A DNA stretch of 64,000 nt from contig JAZBRS010000044.1 in NCBI GenBank assembly GCA_037176725.1, forward strand, positions 2,914,001 through 2,978,000. The letters are read 5' to 3'. This document shows positions 36,301 through 48,940 of the stretch, one piece after another (position 1 is the first letter of the stretch; each line of letters opens with the position of its first letter). Below the pieces are notes generated by a model. It was not told the DNA's origin. It was given only the letters and a program-made list of their open reading frames with translations, and did not search any database. Made by a program: the position numbers and the translations under genes. Origin of the DNA: Posidonia oceanica. Lineage: Eukaryota > Streptophyta > Magnoliopsida > Alismatales > Posidoniaceae.

Positions 36301-37344
36301 TAAAATAATAATATTAGATTAATATATGTTTCATAAAAGACAAGATTTATAGCATTGATCGACAATCTAGAACTTGAGTGCATTGTCTTATTCTTTGCCC
36401 ATCACCTTTGGTAGAACATGCTTTTTTGTCGTGTTTATATTAGAAGTATCTAAAATGATAAGTCGTATTTTATTTGTTAATTATATAATAAAAAATAATT
36501 CTAGAATATGGTAACTTTCTATTATATATATTCATGAGACACTATAAACATGTATGAGATTGACTTTTATATGTGAACAATAACCTTGGGTTTCTTAAAT
36601 ATAAAATTCTTTAATAGAGCTATTTATTCATGTAGTAATAAACCTAACATTATTTATTCTTCTTCTTGAAAGTCTTCATTTCAGGTTGCACTAACACAAC
36701 ATGATCACTTGGACCAAGCAACAACTTATATAAAGAATCTACAAGAAAGGGTTGAAGAACTAAAGCATAAGAAGGGCAAGGGTATGACCATTCATGAAAA
36801 AAATAGTATTAGCAATAGCTCTGTATTGAACAGTACAAAATTACCCATTATTGAAATAAGGGAATTAGAGTACTCCACATTGGAGATCCTTCTGATATGT
36901 GGGTTGGACAAGAGGTTTGTGTTCTATGAAGTCATCAGTGTTATTGAGGAAGAAGGTGCTGAAGTTGTAAATGCCACCTCCTCCATTGTGGGTGACAAAA
37001 TCTTCTACACAATCCATTCACATGTAAGCCCTTAACCTTATATCACTATTAATTACAAGATCCATTCACACCATTACTAGTTGAACAAGTCAAAATGTCA
37101 AGGTGCTTGAATTGGATTATGTTTCGATTTTTTAGATTGTTTTAGCTAGAGCAAAAGAATCAAAACAAATGTTAGACTAGTAAAATATGTTATTAGCTAT
37201 TTTTTCTCTAATTATCAGCTATTTAATATAATCTATTTGTTATTGAATGTAACATGTTGATATAATCTCTTATAGATCTCGTTACCAAGAATTGGTTTGG
37301 AGGCTTCAAGGGTATCAGAGAGGCTAAAGAAGTTGATACATTGA
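33304..37344 (+). CDS. bHLH transcription factor, bHLH162-like (3 exons)
   Basis: Three exons join in phase 0 into a 180-residue protein: 33304-33438, 36685-37023 and 37276-37344, with GT..AG introns of 3246 and 252 bp. Exon 1 encodes the basic region and helix 1 (SKLDRKTVEKNRRLHMKKLC). Exon 2 begins with the loop/helix 2 (DHLDQATTYIKNLQERVEEL) and runs into an ACT-like C-terminal domain (IIEIRELEYSTLEILLICGL, VISVIEEEGAEVVNA). Exon 3 ends ASRVSERLKKLIH. This split and the RKTVEKNRR wording match the small plant bHLH162/bHLH36-type nuclear regulators. The E and the RR that contact E-box DNA are present; the usual H is replaced, as I recall is common in this group. Start: first ATG after the poly-Lys-coding purine run; the next codon is also ATG. 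Targets are unknown. Confidence 0.88.
33439..36684 (+). other. Long intron 1 of the bHLH gene
   Basis: 3.2 kb between AAG|GTATGTGG and TTTCAG|GTTGCA, AT-rich throughout. It holds a short CT-rich tract near 34900 and no second gene. I see no complete transposon in it. Confidence 0.75.
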
Positions 37345-38568
37345 CCTTCCGTTTTCCATCCATTACCCAGAGAACTACTACATGCAATGTAACTACTAGG
37401 GGTCTCTTCCTTCTCTCTCTCATGTTGGAAGATATGTTTGGCTAGAAAGTAGAAGATATAAACATGCAGTAGATCAAACTTCAACTGTGATTTAGTTAAT
37501 TGTTTTTTAGAACCATTGTTTTACATATGGTTTTGGTCATTCTACATGTTGCATGGGTGTACATGACCTTCTCACCATGTTTTAACTACTATAATGTTCT
37601 TTAGTTTTTGGATCTGCAATGTTGGTTTGTTTTAACAATTGGATTTTTTGCAGAAAAATACACTTAGTTTGTCATAATACACTTAGTTCTGTGTTTATTT
37701 TATCGTGGAGATTACGTTGTAAAGAGGGTTTTTCCTATGAATTGCTTAGATCATTAAAGAGATTATTGCTTTAAATTACTTGCATCACTTTAGGAAAGAA
37801 ATCTATTACTACAAATGGGACAAAGATATCAGGAAATCATGTACGTAGTTGGAACTGTCTTTCCCAAGGTAGAATATAAATCCATAATTTGAAAAAAAAT
37901 GTTCAATTTTTCTATGTACTTTTGAATTGTTCGAATATAAGAAAAGAAATGATCCTAGTGGTGTCTCAATGTTAGATTAATTCATTTAAAAATAGTAAGG
38001 ATGAGAATCTTGAGGTTAACCAAACAAAGCTTAGTTTAGTATTTCACATAAGTTGATCTTTCTATCATGTGGAAGTCGTTAGTTTGGAATTCTAGTAAAC
38101 ATTCCTACTGTTTTATGTAGGGTCTATGGTACTGAGACATGTGGAAGTCCAATATAGTTTGGGATTCTAATTCTTAGAAAATAGTGTAACTTTTGTTAGA
38201 ATGAGACTTACTACTGAGACATTTAAATGACTCTCCACGCTTTTTTTTCACTACTTAAGCAATGATTTTGGACAACTATGATAAAGATTCCAAAGAACCC
38301 TAATGAAAGAACTCAAAGGGAACTTCTTACCTTTTTGTGCTCCCTCTATGCTTTAAATTCTTATTCTCAATGCATATGGAGACCCTTCATTATTTTTATA
38401 GCTGATATATTAATTCTAACTCCTTAAGTTTATCCGAGGATTCTAACAGCATGGATCATGCGTGACATCAAAAATCTTAAAATAAATATGACCTTATTTA
38501 CTCAGATCTAGCACAAATATCATATTCTTGAAACTAATGTTCTTTCAAGATAAGTGTGTTAGTTATGA
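37345..38568. other. Downstream spacer of the bHLH gene
   Basis: AT-rich, no ORF of interest. The bHLH transcript presumably ends here; no single poly(A) signal stands out. Confidence 0.5.
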
Positions 38569-38573
38569 TATAA

Positions 38574-41093
38574 TGTAACACTTGAGGTGGGGTAGGCATG
38601 GGTATTAGGCGCAGGTACTTGGCGCGGTTACCAAGCATGGATTTTAGGTGTGTTTTGGTAGCTCAGAATGCTGTAAGTTATAAGTTATTGTTTAGGACTT
38701 GGTTTCCACTTTATTATATTTTAGTGATTGAGTTGTGAGCCCGATCGAATGTATTGGTATTTGATTACCTTTAAATATAATATTTTCCTAAGTAATCAAA
38801 GTGAATTTTTGGTGGATGGCTCCCTCTTTGGGTTCTCTGTTTGGCATATTATGCCCGTGGAATTTCTTTGGCATGTGGTGTTGTGATTTCCCCTTGGTAT
38901 ATTACACCAAGATTGTGCTTTGGCAAGATGTGTCTCGTGAGTGCGGGAAGCACGAGGTGGACAACCACCAAAACGCTACAGTGCCAACCCATGCCTCCCT
39001 TTAGTGTCTTGTGCCTCATGATATTATGTGGTGGGTTGTGCCCCCTGACGACACTATTCAACAGTGTTGGACACGAGTTTGCTTTTAAAAAGGCCGAGAG
39101 GGGTGGCATCGAAGGGAGGCACACACTCAACTAAGGGAGAAAGAGTTTGAGAAGGAGAATCTAGAGAGAAGGAGAGACTGAGAGCTTGAGAGAGAGAGGA
39201 TGAGCGGGAGAGCCGCTCATTGCTCATTGTTGTCGTTGTTGCTACCGCCACTCCTGTTGCTGTGGCTGCTGTTTTGTCGCTAGGGAGTCATCGTTGCTAC
39301 TGCTGTTGTCGCCAAGTGCTGCCATCGTGAGGGCCAGATAGAGGAGCTCCGACAAGGGAAGCACGAGAGCCGAGGTTGCTGTGTTGAGCGGTCGTCGTTG
39401 TTACTGAGCATGGGTGGAAGGTACATGCTTTACCCAGGTTATTCCATGCTCTTTAAGTACGAAATGGTGTAGATTGTGCTTGGGATCCCGCGGGTTGAAT
39501 CGAGTTGTGGCAGCAAAGGCTGTACAGGTGTTGGGTTCTCGCTAGAGAACCCACTAGTGTTGCTCTTGGCTGATTCCGGGGTGAATTGGTTTGCATAATG
39601 TTTGGATGTGTGAATTATAGTCTAAATTCTAGTTTCCTCGAGTTTTTGCTCTTATATTGTTCGTTTATTGTAAGGTTTTTGAGTGTTTTGGTTTTGAGTG
39701 AGTTGCTCCCTATTTTCTTCTGGTGCGATTGCTGCATTTGGGGCGTAGCGGACCAAAGTAGGTCCCTAGCACACATTAGCCGCATGACCCCCTATGGCAG
39801 TGGCTGTAGTTGACTTTGAGGTGTTTTTGGTGTTGTTTTGAATTGTCTTTTGAAATGGTTTTAAATAGTTTTCCAAAAGAAAGATTTGGAAAGAAATGCA
39901 TAAGATTTGCAAAAGTTTTTGGAAAAGAATTTCTATAGTTTTGAGGGACCAAGAGATCGAAGCATTTGGTCAGCTGACCAGGGATGGTTGATACCTCTGG
40001 ATGGTCAAGAGTCAATTGTCTAGAATGAGGTTCGAGTGATTTTCGAAGATTTTCAAGGAGTCAAGAGGGTTGTAGGATCGTATTGACGGACCAAGGACGT
40101 TTGATAAGGTTAGGTACGAGTCTGAGGTTGAGATTTTGTGGTTTTATAGGACCAAAAAACCTTGGGTGAGGGTCTACCAACCAAAAGACTAAGAGTATGG
40201 TAGGGATCGAAAGGACTGAACAGTCTGACTGACAAACCAGGGACGATTGATATCCTTAGAGGGTCGGGAGCTAGATGAGTAGGCATGAGGTTTTAAGTAG
40301 TTGTACTGGTAGAACTAGGAGGTGAAAAAGTCCTTTAGTTAGTCAAGTACAACAGTTCCGAGGACGCCGAGAAGGTGAACCCTGTGTGTGTGTTATCTTG
40401 TGTAGACTTTTGAAGGTTCTTAGAATATGAATCCGAAGAGGAGAACTCCTGCACAGGGTAGCTTTACCATGGCAGTGCAGTGCGCCTTGGTAGCTGTTTG
40501 TGGGCTAGTGTCGATCACTTGGACTGGAGTGACTTGACAGGTTTTGAGATTAGGTGTGTGCGTGTGGTTTTGGTTAGACTTGTGATGGTTTTGAACTTGA
40601 TCGGGCATAAAGTAGCCATTTCAAGTGTGCATAAAGATATTTCAAAATGCATGTGTTTTGACTTGAAAAAGAGAAAATGAGTTTTCAAAAACATATTTAA
40701 AAGATTTTATGCTTGTTTGCAATAGTGTATTGTAGTGTTGTGACTTTGCAGGATTGCATTTTTGGTGCTTCCATGAGAGGCAGTCGTGTTGGCTTGAGAG
40801 CCGAGTCTTAGCAGCTCTAGTGTTGGGTTTGTTGTTTTAATAGATGATAGGTGTGGACTGAGTGACTACTAGATGTCACTTACGTGTGTTTTTATGATTT
40901 CTTATAGATACAGATATTGAATTGGCAGTCTAACCTAGTGCATATTGCAGGAGTCATGTAACCACACACTACAGGTTCTAGGTAGATTTAGTTGATTATT
41001 TTCTGTTAGTTTTTTAAATTAATTTATTATATTTACTTTAGAGTTATTTAGTTGTTGATAGTTCTAGAAGTGTTACGATTTTGGACTGTCGCA
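38574..41093 (+). mobile_element. Family A-type solo LTR, plus strand
   Basis: It starts TGTAACACTTGAGG and ends GGACTGTCGCA. A perfect 5-bp target duplication TATAA lies at 38569-38573 and 41094-41098. The 2520-bp body resembles the other family A LTRs (for example GGACGATTGATATCCTTAGA near 40243, and 40917-40975 against 21115-21160). It has no interior and no second LTR. A GCT/GTT-rich low-complexity patch lies at 39215-39330. ORFs are short and not recognised. Confidence 0.85.
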
Positions 41094-42836
41094 TATAAAC
41101 TTTCAACTCATCTAAATAGGAAAAAAACGAAATGACATATTGTCACGACCGTGTCGTAATATAGTCTAAAATCCAAAACACATCTAGAGTTATTAATAAA
41201 TAAATAACTCAATAAATAAATGCAAAAATGTTAAATAAATAATTAAACTAAAACAACCACTAGCTCTACCCAAGACCTATGATGTGCGGCTATGTGACTC
41301 TTGCTATATGCACTAGGCTGGATTGCTACTCCACTATCTACACCTACAAGAAGAACATTAAAAGCACACGTGAGTGACATCTAATCGTCACTCAGTACAC
41401 TTCTACCATCTACCAAAAACAATAAACCAGAACTAGAGCTGCTGAATGCTCAACTCTTCAGCGAGCATGGCTGCCCCACGTGGTAGTACCAAAACCATAA
41501 TCCTACAAAGCCATAAGCACTGCAATATACTATTGCAAACAAGCATAAAACCTTAAAATATTCTTTTCAAAACTATTCTCTTTTTTAAAATCAAAATCAC
41601 GTACATATTTGAAATCTATTTATGCACACACTACTAGAAAAATAGGAAATCATGAAGACAAAAACAACACTTGACATCTGGGAACTCACCGAGTCGCCCA
41701 GAACAACACACATCTGGGGCCCACACAGTCATCCAGAAACAACCAACAAATATCTGGAGACCCACACAGTGACTCAGAAACCAACAACACATCCGGGGAC
41801 TCACCGAGTCACCCAGAGACTGCAACAAACCTCTAGAAAACCTCTCGCTTCACCCAGAAACAACAATGAGAGGACGGAGCTGTAAACATCCTCCACACAC
41901 ACGACAACCACAACGACAAATAAGACACGACAGACAACAAACTAAACAAACCCACAATCGTAGAGAGCCGCACAAGGAACAGACAACTGCTGCACTCCTC
42001 CCCCACGACAACACAACACCGCCCAACCGCAACCACACACATCTAGAAAGCATCACGTTTGCCCAGATGCGACAACAGGAGGATGAAACCTTAAACATCC
42101 TCCGCACCAACAACAAAGCAAACAGCAGCTAACAACAACAAACGTGGAGGTCACACGAGAGACAGTCGGCCACTACACCTCTCCCTCCACAACAAAACAC
42201 CCAATTGCCAAGCAATGGATGGTGGCAAAGCAGGCATGCCCTTCGGTCAACTATCATAGGGTGCCTAACCCCTAAAAGGAATTAAGACATCACACCTTAA
42301 AATCCAGAAGCAGCAAGAGACGTGTATACCTCCAGGCAACACGACTCATCTGGCCACACACACAATAAGGTCTCCTACCCCGCATGCCAGCACTATTCTT
42401 GCCCAGAGAACAACTGCCACCACACCCACAGCAGCACGGTGCTTAATCCACACTATACCAGTGGACCGCATCACACACCACACTTCACGGAGTTGAAGGG
42501 TTAGAGCGAACCACTCCACTCGAGCAGACGTTGCCTTGCACTCCCAATAGCTCCCACAAAATAACTCTAATTATACAGCGATCTCAAGGTCCAACCACTG
42601 GATGCTTTCCAAAGAGAAGTCGGTGTCTACTTCCACAAACGAGCAAACCATCACTCCCTGGTTCCACGTGGTGCTTCACGAATTATCCTCGTCGATGCTA
42701 GAATCGGAGACGAAGGCACTTCTCAACACCATAAGCAAGAAAATTGAGAAAATCAAGGTGCAGGAATGCATGAAATACAGTTCTACGGAGTCATCTGACC
42801 AGACATCCCTAGGCTAGTGCTCTTAGGTAACCTAGT

Positions 42837-42848
42837 GCTCTGATACCA
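42837..42848 (-). other. Primer-binding site, initiator tRNA-Met
   Basis: The complement of GCTCTGATACCA, 3 bp from the LTR at 42852; identical 12 bases to the site at 5174-5185. Confidence 0.85.
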
Positions 42849-42851
42849 CTT

Positions 42852-45800
42852 TGTAATGACCCGCTTCAAGGCGTTACCTCTCAACTTAGCTATCTTTTTA
42901 TATATATATATATACTAGCATTCATGAACAACAGAATTAAATTTTCACAATTACTATAAAGCAGAAATAAAATAAACTTAAATAACTCGCTTATCCAAAA
43001 CCCTTGGTGTGGCAATGTGACTCATTTCCTATATGCACTAGTAACTCTAACTCCTATCCTGCACCTACCAAAAACAGAAACAAAACACACGTGAGTGACC
43101 ACGCAATAGGTCACCCAGCACACACCCCACCTATGCAAACAACAGCTCGACAAACAACGTCAAGAAAACAAGCGTAACCACGCCACAAGCAACAAACACA
43201 GGCATCACTCTTAGATTCCACAACAGAACATACACCTTCGTCCAACAACAAATCTTTAAAACATGCCTTTAAATCACTTTTCTCTTTTCCTTTCAAAAAC
43301 CATATGCATGCACTTTTCAAAAACATTATGTACACTTGATATGACCACTCTTGCCAAATCAAGTCCAAAACCACACAATCTAATTCCTCACACTCCCGGT
43401 GTGGACTAGACAGCCAACCATGCCTGAATACCCTCAATTGTATCCAGAACACGCACACAGCACAGCAATCACTAAAACAAAAAGCCAACGCTGAGACATT
43501 GCTCAGCCAAACCAAAGCGCCTCACAAGCGCAGGACCTACGCCCCACAGACACGGCCACAAGCACAGTCAACCACACACACACAAACAAACTGTGTCGTC
43601 ACTCAAGCCTAAGCGACCGACATCTAGCCACAAGCAGTCCACCGAGGCACGACCATGGTGACTCTGCACTGCCACGGCCAATTACCCTATGGAGGAGTAA
43701 ACTGTCCCAGCCAACGAGCCTCCAAAAGGCCAACCACACACTAGAAAGCCTGTCCTGTCTCTCAGCAAGACACCACCAACAATGGGACACGTGTCCACCC
43801 GTCCTGGCCAAACACCACAGGGTGCATCGCAACGTCCTAACTCAGTACTCCAAACCCCTGAGACTCCTCACCCCCAAGCTCAGTCTACACCAAACAGTCT
43901 CGATACCTGTACTAACTAGGGCATCACGTCCAGCTACTCAAATGTCTCATACCCTCTTAATCCGCTGCCACGATACACCATGTACAGTCAGTACCCTGAG
44001 TCTTCGACACTCGAAATAAGTAAAGTGTCATACCTCCAAATCCAGTCGGTACCTCGACCCGCGGACTTCAGCATCGACCTCGTGAATGACAATCAAGGAG
44101 TATCATACCTCCAAGATCCAACGAATACTTACCTCAGTCTCTTAGTCTCAGGACCTCAACCTAGGCAACGTGCCCGACCACCCAGGAATGTCGTCACATC
44201 CCCTGGTCCCGACGACACAACCCTCCAGTATCTTGGTCCGCCACAAACAAAAAACACTAGAAAACTCTTTCCAAAACCTTTGTCAAACCCATGCATTTTC
44301 TTTTCAAAACTCTTTTCGAAAACCGTTTCGAAATCCTTAAATGACAACTCAAAATACCTCAAAACAAAGAACTAAGCACAACACAAAATCACGAGTTGAA
44401 ATCACAGCTCAAAACACAGCATCGACAGCTCCACTATTGAGCTCAAAACTACATTACAAAACACCACACAAAAGAAAAACGAAGGCACCTTCTGGGTATA
44501 ACGTTTACCGAGGAGACACCACCCAACAACTAAGTACCAATCCCGAAGTCTCAAGGTACTTATGAGACCAAGCACCCACGCAAATTACACTCAGAACACT
44601 AAATCCTGGTGCCAAGGTCTAATCCTAGATTAACATATTCCCTAATGTCCGTCTAGACTAATTAGAAAAAACCTTAGCATTTCTAGGTTGTTTAGTCTTT
44701 TAATTCCAACTCTAACACAAGTGGGATCTCGCTAATTCATTTTAGGCAATTCTTAACCAGTCTCTAGTGATTTACTTAATTATCATCTTACCCTAATGTG
44801 TTTTACAAAATACCAATGCCTTAAAAGACAGATTCAATTTCATTCTACAAAACTCTATAAAATCCAAAAATCAAATTTTAAGCCTTAACAGGAATAGGAA
44901 AAACTTCACTGGATTCGACCTGGCCAATGCCAGGCCAAAACAAGCTGCCTGGACACCCCAGGGGCACCCACTGGCGCCCAGCAGGGGTTGATTGTGCCTG
45001 GAAAACTGCACAGCAACCCCGCACAGCCTACCCGCGCACTAGTAAAAAACTCAGAGAAAATCTGACAGACCGCAACGAACCCCAAAATCATCCGATTTGG
45101 GAACTCAAACCGGTCTCACCACATACAACCATAAATTTACAAAAATAATCAAAACGAAGCATTCCAAGTCATCTACCATATGGACAAAAATCAAAACATT
45201 CCGATAACCGTAGCTCAAGTTATCAAAATCCAAAGCAACCAAACTCATTCGGCCAAACAATACCCATGTATTCGAATAATCACTGTAAAATTCTCTAAAA
45301 ATCTCCTAAAATCATGAAAACTCTATCATGCATTCTAAACATGCCAAACTACACATTGCATCAATTGGAAGCAAAATTGAAAAGAAATGGTGAGGTGTGC
45401 ACCTGACAGATGTGCACAAGGGAGCTTTCCTCAATGCCGACGACCCAACTCCAAACACTGGCGACCACCACCGCTCACGGCCCTCCCACGAACTTCTGGC
45501 ACACTCTGGAAGACGGCGGAGCTCAACACAACCTCAAGCCTACTGCACCCAACCATGGCAACCCATTGAGAGGAGTTCAAACAAGAACAGAGGGAGAGAC
45601 GAACCGATGAACCCAAACACTCTAAAGCTCAACTCACCTTCACGAGCACACCACACAGCGGTTGAAGGTTCGTTGAAACCTCCTTGGCGTCGACCGGAGT
45701 TCTCCACTGGGCACGAGAAGCACTTGACAGGAGAAGGTCATCGCTCTCCTCAAGCTCACCACTCTCTCAAACTCTCTCTCTCTCACTCACTAGAGGAAGA

Positions 45801-46122
45801 AAGAGAAGAAAGAGAGGAAGAACGGAGGAAGGAGGAGGGCTCACTGTGCTCTAGAGAGGAAGGCTCTGGAGCTCTCTCGACTGCCTCACCTTCTTTCGCC
45901 CCGACAGCTGTCCCGAAGATGCGGGTGAAGAATGGCGACTGCATGGCTGGCTTCCCTCAATTCATTATTTAATTGACTTTTTGCGTGAAAATTACGCAAA
46001 ACCCCTCCTCCTTCCCACAAACTTCAAATCTCTCAAACAATTCCCAAAAATTACACCAGATATACTCGCTAATAACTCACATTAAAATTACCCGCTAGTT
46101 TCCGAAAAGCCCGAATATTACA
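42852..46122 (-). repeat. LTR of the truncated family A element
   Basis: 3.27 kb with TG..CA ends on the element strand. At 44916-45000, where the sister LTR has GCGT-type cassettes, this one has a different GC-rich repeat (GCCAGGC, CCAGGGGCACCC, GGCGCCCAG). A CTCTCT/GAAAGAGA-rich patch lies at 45765-45840. Confidence 0.75.
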
Positions 46123-46628
46123 TTCTCACTAAGTCCTTACGAAGTCCTCGCTAATGGCCTTCACGAGGACAAAAAGTCTTCACAGTATGCCTCGTCGCTA
46201 AAACACATTTGCATGGAAATTTCCTCGTAATGTGCACGCAACTATTTTTACGAGAACTTAGCAAAGACAAAAAGTCATTGCTAAGTCCTCGCTAAAGTCA
46301 TTGCTAATTCCTCGCTATTAGTCGAAATCTCCTCGCAACGTACATGCTATGTCCTTGCAAAAGTTAAAAAAATTAAAAATTACGAGGACTTTGTGATGAC
46401 AATGTCCACGTGAGGTCTTAAAAAATTTAAAAAAATAAATAAAATTTATTTTTATATTTAAGTTTTAACAATATATCAAAATATGACTTTCAATCTTGTC
46501 ATTACAAGAACTAAAGATCTGTACCTGATTTGGTTGAGCAACGTTAGAAGATTAGAAAAAGAAGTTCCTGATTCAAAGGTATTGTCATAGATTTCAACTA
46601 ATATCTCAATAACTGAGAAAATAATGAG

Positions 46629-46811
46629 TTATAACCACACAAGTATAAGTATTATGAAGGATTTTGTAATACCATCCTTGTTTTCAACTGAAACATCACA
46701 TTTGATTCCAGTATTATGGCCAATAAACTTTACTATTGGTACTCTTGTTCTTAATATCCACTGTACATGGTGAAGATTTCCTTGTCCTGGGTAATGATCA
46801 AGCCAAAACAT
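46629..46811 (-). pseudogene. Captured fragment: Cid1-type nucleotidyltransferase (uridylyl/poly(A) polymerase-like)
   Basis: The minus-strand frame contains LRTRVPIVKFIGHNTGIKCD then VSVENKDGITKS. This resembles the core nucleotidyltransferase stretch of Cid1/HESO1-type terminal transferases (RVPI.K..D..TGI.CD.SV.N), in which the CD aspartate is a catalytic metal ligand. Only this about 45-residue piece is present, with no upstream GS motif or PAP-associated domain, so it is a fragment. It lies in the CACTA left of the PIF-like element. Confidence 0.65.
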
Positions 46812-46852
46812 GTGTTATGTTAGAGGAGAACAGACAAACACAACTACATTTA

Positions 46853-47698
46853 GGTAGCATTTGGGAACTTTTTTTACACCAACTTATTACATTAAGCGCT
46901 TATTGTTAATAAGCGTTTCCAAACGAGTCAGCTCATCGAATTTTTCCAAAAAAACTGGTTGTAGTTTTTTAATTCATTTTAAACTATTAAGGTAGATTTT
47001 AGAAAAGCTAATGGATGTTAACTTTTTGAAAAGCTATGAATATTAATCGTAACTTTTCCAATGATATCCTCAGAAATTTATTTTAATTACAACATGAACC
47101 TAAGACAACGGTGGTGGCGGACGACGACGGTGGCAAGCGGTGGCTGCGGCGGATGACGGCGACGCGACGGCAGCGGCGGTGACTGACGACGGCGAACGGC
47201 GAGTGATGGCGGCGGACGGCGAGCAGCGACGGCAAGCGATGACGGTGCCGAGCGGCAGCGGCGGACAACAGCGATGTGGCGACTGGCGGCGGTGGCTGAC
47301 GACGAGTGGTGGACGGTGGTGACAGACGGCAAGCAGCGGCGGACGACGACGACGACGACGCGGCAGCAGTGGTAGACGACGACGGTGGTGGGCGGCAGCG
47401 GACGGCAACGGCGGAGGCGACGGCAGACAGCAGTGGCGGCTGGCAGTGGACTGCGGGCGGCAGCGACGACGGCAGGCGACGGACGACGTCAGCGGATGCG
47501 GCGGCAGACGGCGGCGACGGACGGTCGGCGACAATGGCAAAGGTAATATAATCCTTTAAGTAACTCATAAATACTTATTGGACATGCAAACCAAACAAGC
47601 TTTTCTTTACCTCCATAAAAGCTGTAAATAGTATAGCTTAACAAAAAACCATCTTTTCTCAATAAACAGTGTAAGAAAAAGCATTTCCAAACGCAACC
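46853..47698. mobile_element. PIF/Harbinger (Tourist-like) element with CGG-rich core
   Basis: The inverted ends GGTAGCATTTGGGAA and TTTCCAAACGCAACC (complement GGTTGCGTTTGGAAA) are flanked on both sides by TTA (46850-46852 and 47699-47701), the target duplication of this superfamily. At 846 bp with no transposase it is non-autonomous. Its centre is unusual, being filled by a GC-rich tract. Confidence 0.7.
47098..47545. repeat. (CGGCGGNGA)-type GC-rich low-complexity tract
   Basis: About 450 bp of imperfect GACGGCGGC / GGTGGCGGA trinucleotide-rich sequence in an AT-rich setting. Open frames of up to 161 aa on the minus strand (Ser/Pro/Ala/Arg-rich) follow from the composition and are not taken as genes. 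Confidence 0.85.
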
Positions 47699-48374
47699 TT
47701 AGACAAATATAATCATTTATGCATCCATAAATCCCACGAAAGGCATATGTAGTAAAAAGCTTGAAGTATTGTTGTATCGGTGAGGCAAGCACTTATACAT
47801 GATTGGAGCCCCCAAAAAAATCATAAATATGCTATCTTCCGTTACCTTTCTTTATCAGGAGAACTTAAATGCTGCATATATGACTTGTATAATTGTAAAG
47901 TTTAAAAATAAATAAAATCCATGTAGCAAAGCATAATAACGATGTGTTATAAACACATGAATGGCTTTTCGTTGCAAATTACTTTGATTAGCATATAGAA
48001 CTTTGAGAAATTCAGTGATTAGCATATAGAACTTTGAGAAATTACTTTGCAGCAAAGTATAAGATAGAAAGCTGCATTAATAATGAAATAGTACTTCTCA
48101 CTCAATAACTGATTCAGATGCAAATCATGGATGGTTAGAAAAATCACATTCAGATATCATGTATGACATGGGAGAGGTATTAGAGTTGAGGCTAACTAAT
48201 AACAATTCTTGCAATAACAAAGTTAATGTTTTCGTGGAAGTAGGATCAAAACCCAAATTTATACTGCACATTGTAAGAAAGAAACATGAACATCAAGACA
48301 TTAGCATAAAATTATTCGGAGAACTCTTAATTTTATGAAAAAAGAAAACAACAAATGATCGAGAGAGTGCTTAC

Positions 48375-48453
48375 CCAAATAAAGAGGAAGAATATTAGCT
48401 GGAAAGCATTCTGCATTAAGAATGAGGACAACGGAAATACAGCCTGCAGGTCC
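48375..48453 (-). pseudogene. Possible captured exon, unidentified
   Basis: A 79-bp segment bounded by TTATCAG and GTAAGC on the minus strand, so exon-like. One frame reads GPAGCISVVLILNAEC. I do not recognise it. It sits between the nucleotidyltransferase and endosulfine fragments. Confidence 0.35.
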
Positions 48454-48717
48454 CTGATAAGATACAAACTAGTAAGCTCGGCTTTATGTATATGTTAAAA
48501 AGAATATATATGCATATCTAAGATTACATATATAAACTTTCATTCTTTTTTCTGTTTTTCTAAGCAGATTGCAAGATTTAAGAAAGATTTCTTGTAGTTT
48601 AATATACATGGATTGAATGGCGAAAGTTGGGATTCTGTCTATGAGTGATATATAAGAACCAATCAAAAGAGTCAGAAAGCAATTGATTAAAGAGAAGGTT
48701 TCACAATTGGAAAATAC

Positions 48718-48780
48718 CTTAGAAATTAGTGGTGTTTTCTTGGGTAACATGCCACCATACTTCTTCTTGATTACTTCCTC
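48718..48780 (-). pseudogene. Captured exon: endosulfine (ENSA/ARPP19) family
   Basis: A 63-bp exon encodes EEVIKKKYGGMLPKKTPLIS plus K. The KYG.LPKK.PLI wording is the conserved core of plant endosulfine-like proteins, small regulators related to PP2A inhibitors. TTCTGCAG precedes and GTATTT follows, so both splice signals look intact. The remainder of the gene, including the FDSADW phosphosite region, is not found nearby, so this is a captured exon. Confidence 0.75.
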
Positions 48781-48940
48781 CTGCAGAAGTGCAAGAAATA
48801 CTAAAATGATTAAAAATTATACTACATAGAAGCAAAAATAGAAAGGGGTAAGAAAATGAATGTGATGATGAAATATGGCAACCAGAAAGCCCTCATGCTT
48901 TATAACATCACTTAGGAACTCAAAAGAAGCAACATTCTTA

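Larger units (their letters stand above)
41665..46122 (-). mobile_element. Truncated family A element inside the CACTA
   Basis: From left to right: a remnant of the 41-bp tandem array and interior (41665-42850, homologous to about 3700-5187), a primer site, and one complete LTR (42852-46122). The left LTR and left part of the interior are absent. The LTR runs from TGTAATGACCCGC to CCCGAATATTACA. The left junction falls inside the tandem array, so a deletion or truncated insertion is likely. No coding sequence is recognised. Confidence 0.75.

Noticed and set aside
38801..39134. Plus-strand ORFs of 67 and 97 aa
   Set aside because: They fall inside a solo LTR bounded by a target duplication and are not conserved as frames in the other LTR copies.
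47083..47568. 161-aa Ser/Pro/Ala-rich ORF on the minus strand
   Set aside because: All three frames are open because the tract is a low-complexity GGC/GAC repeat; no domain and no splice or start context.
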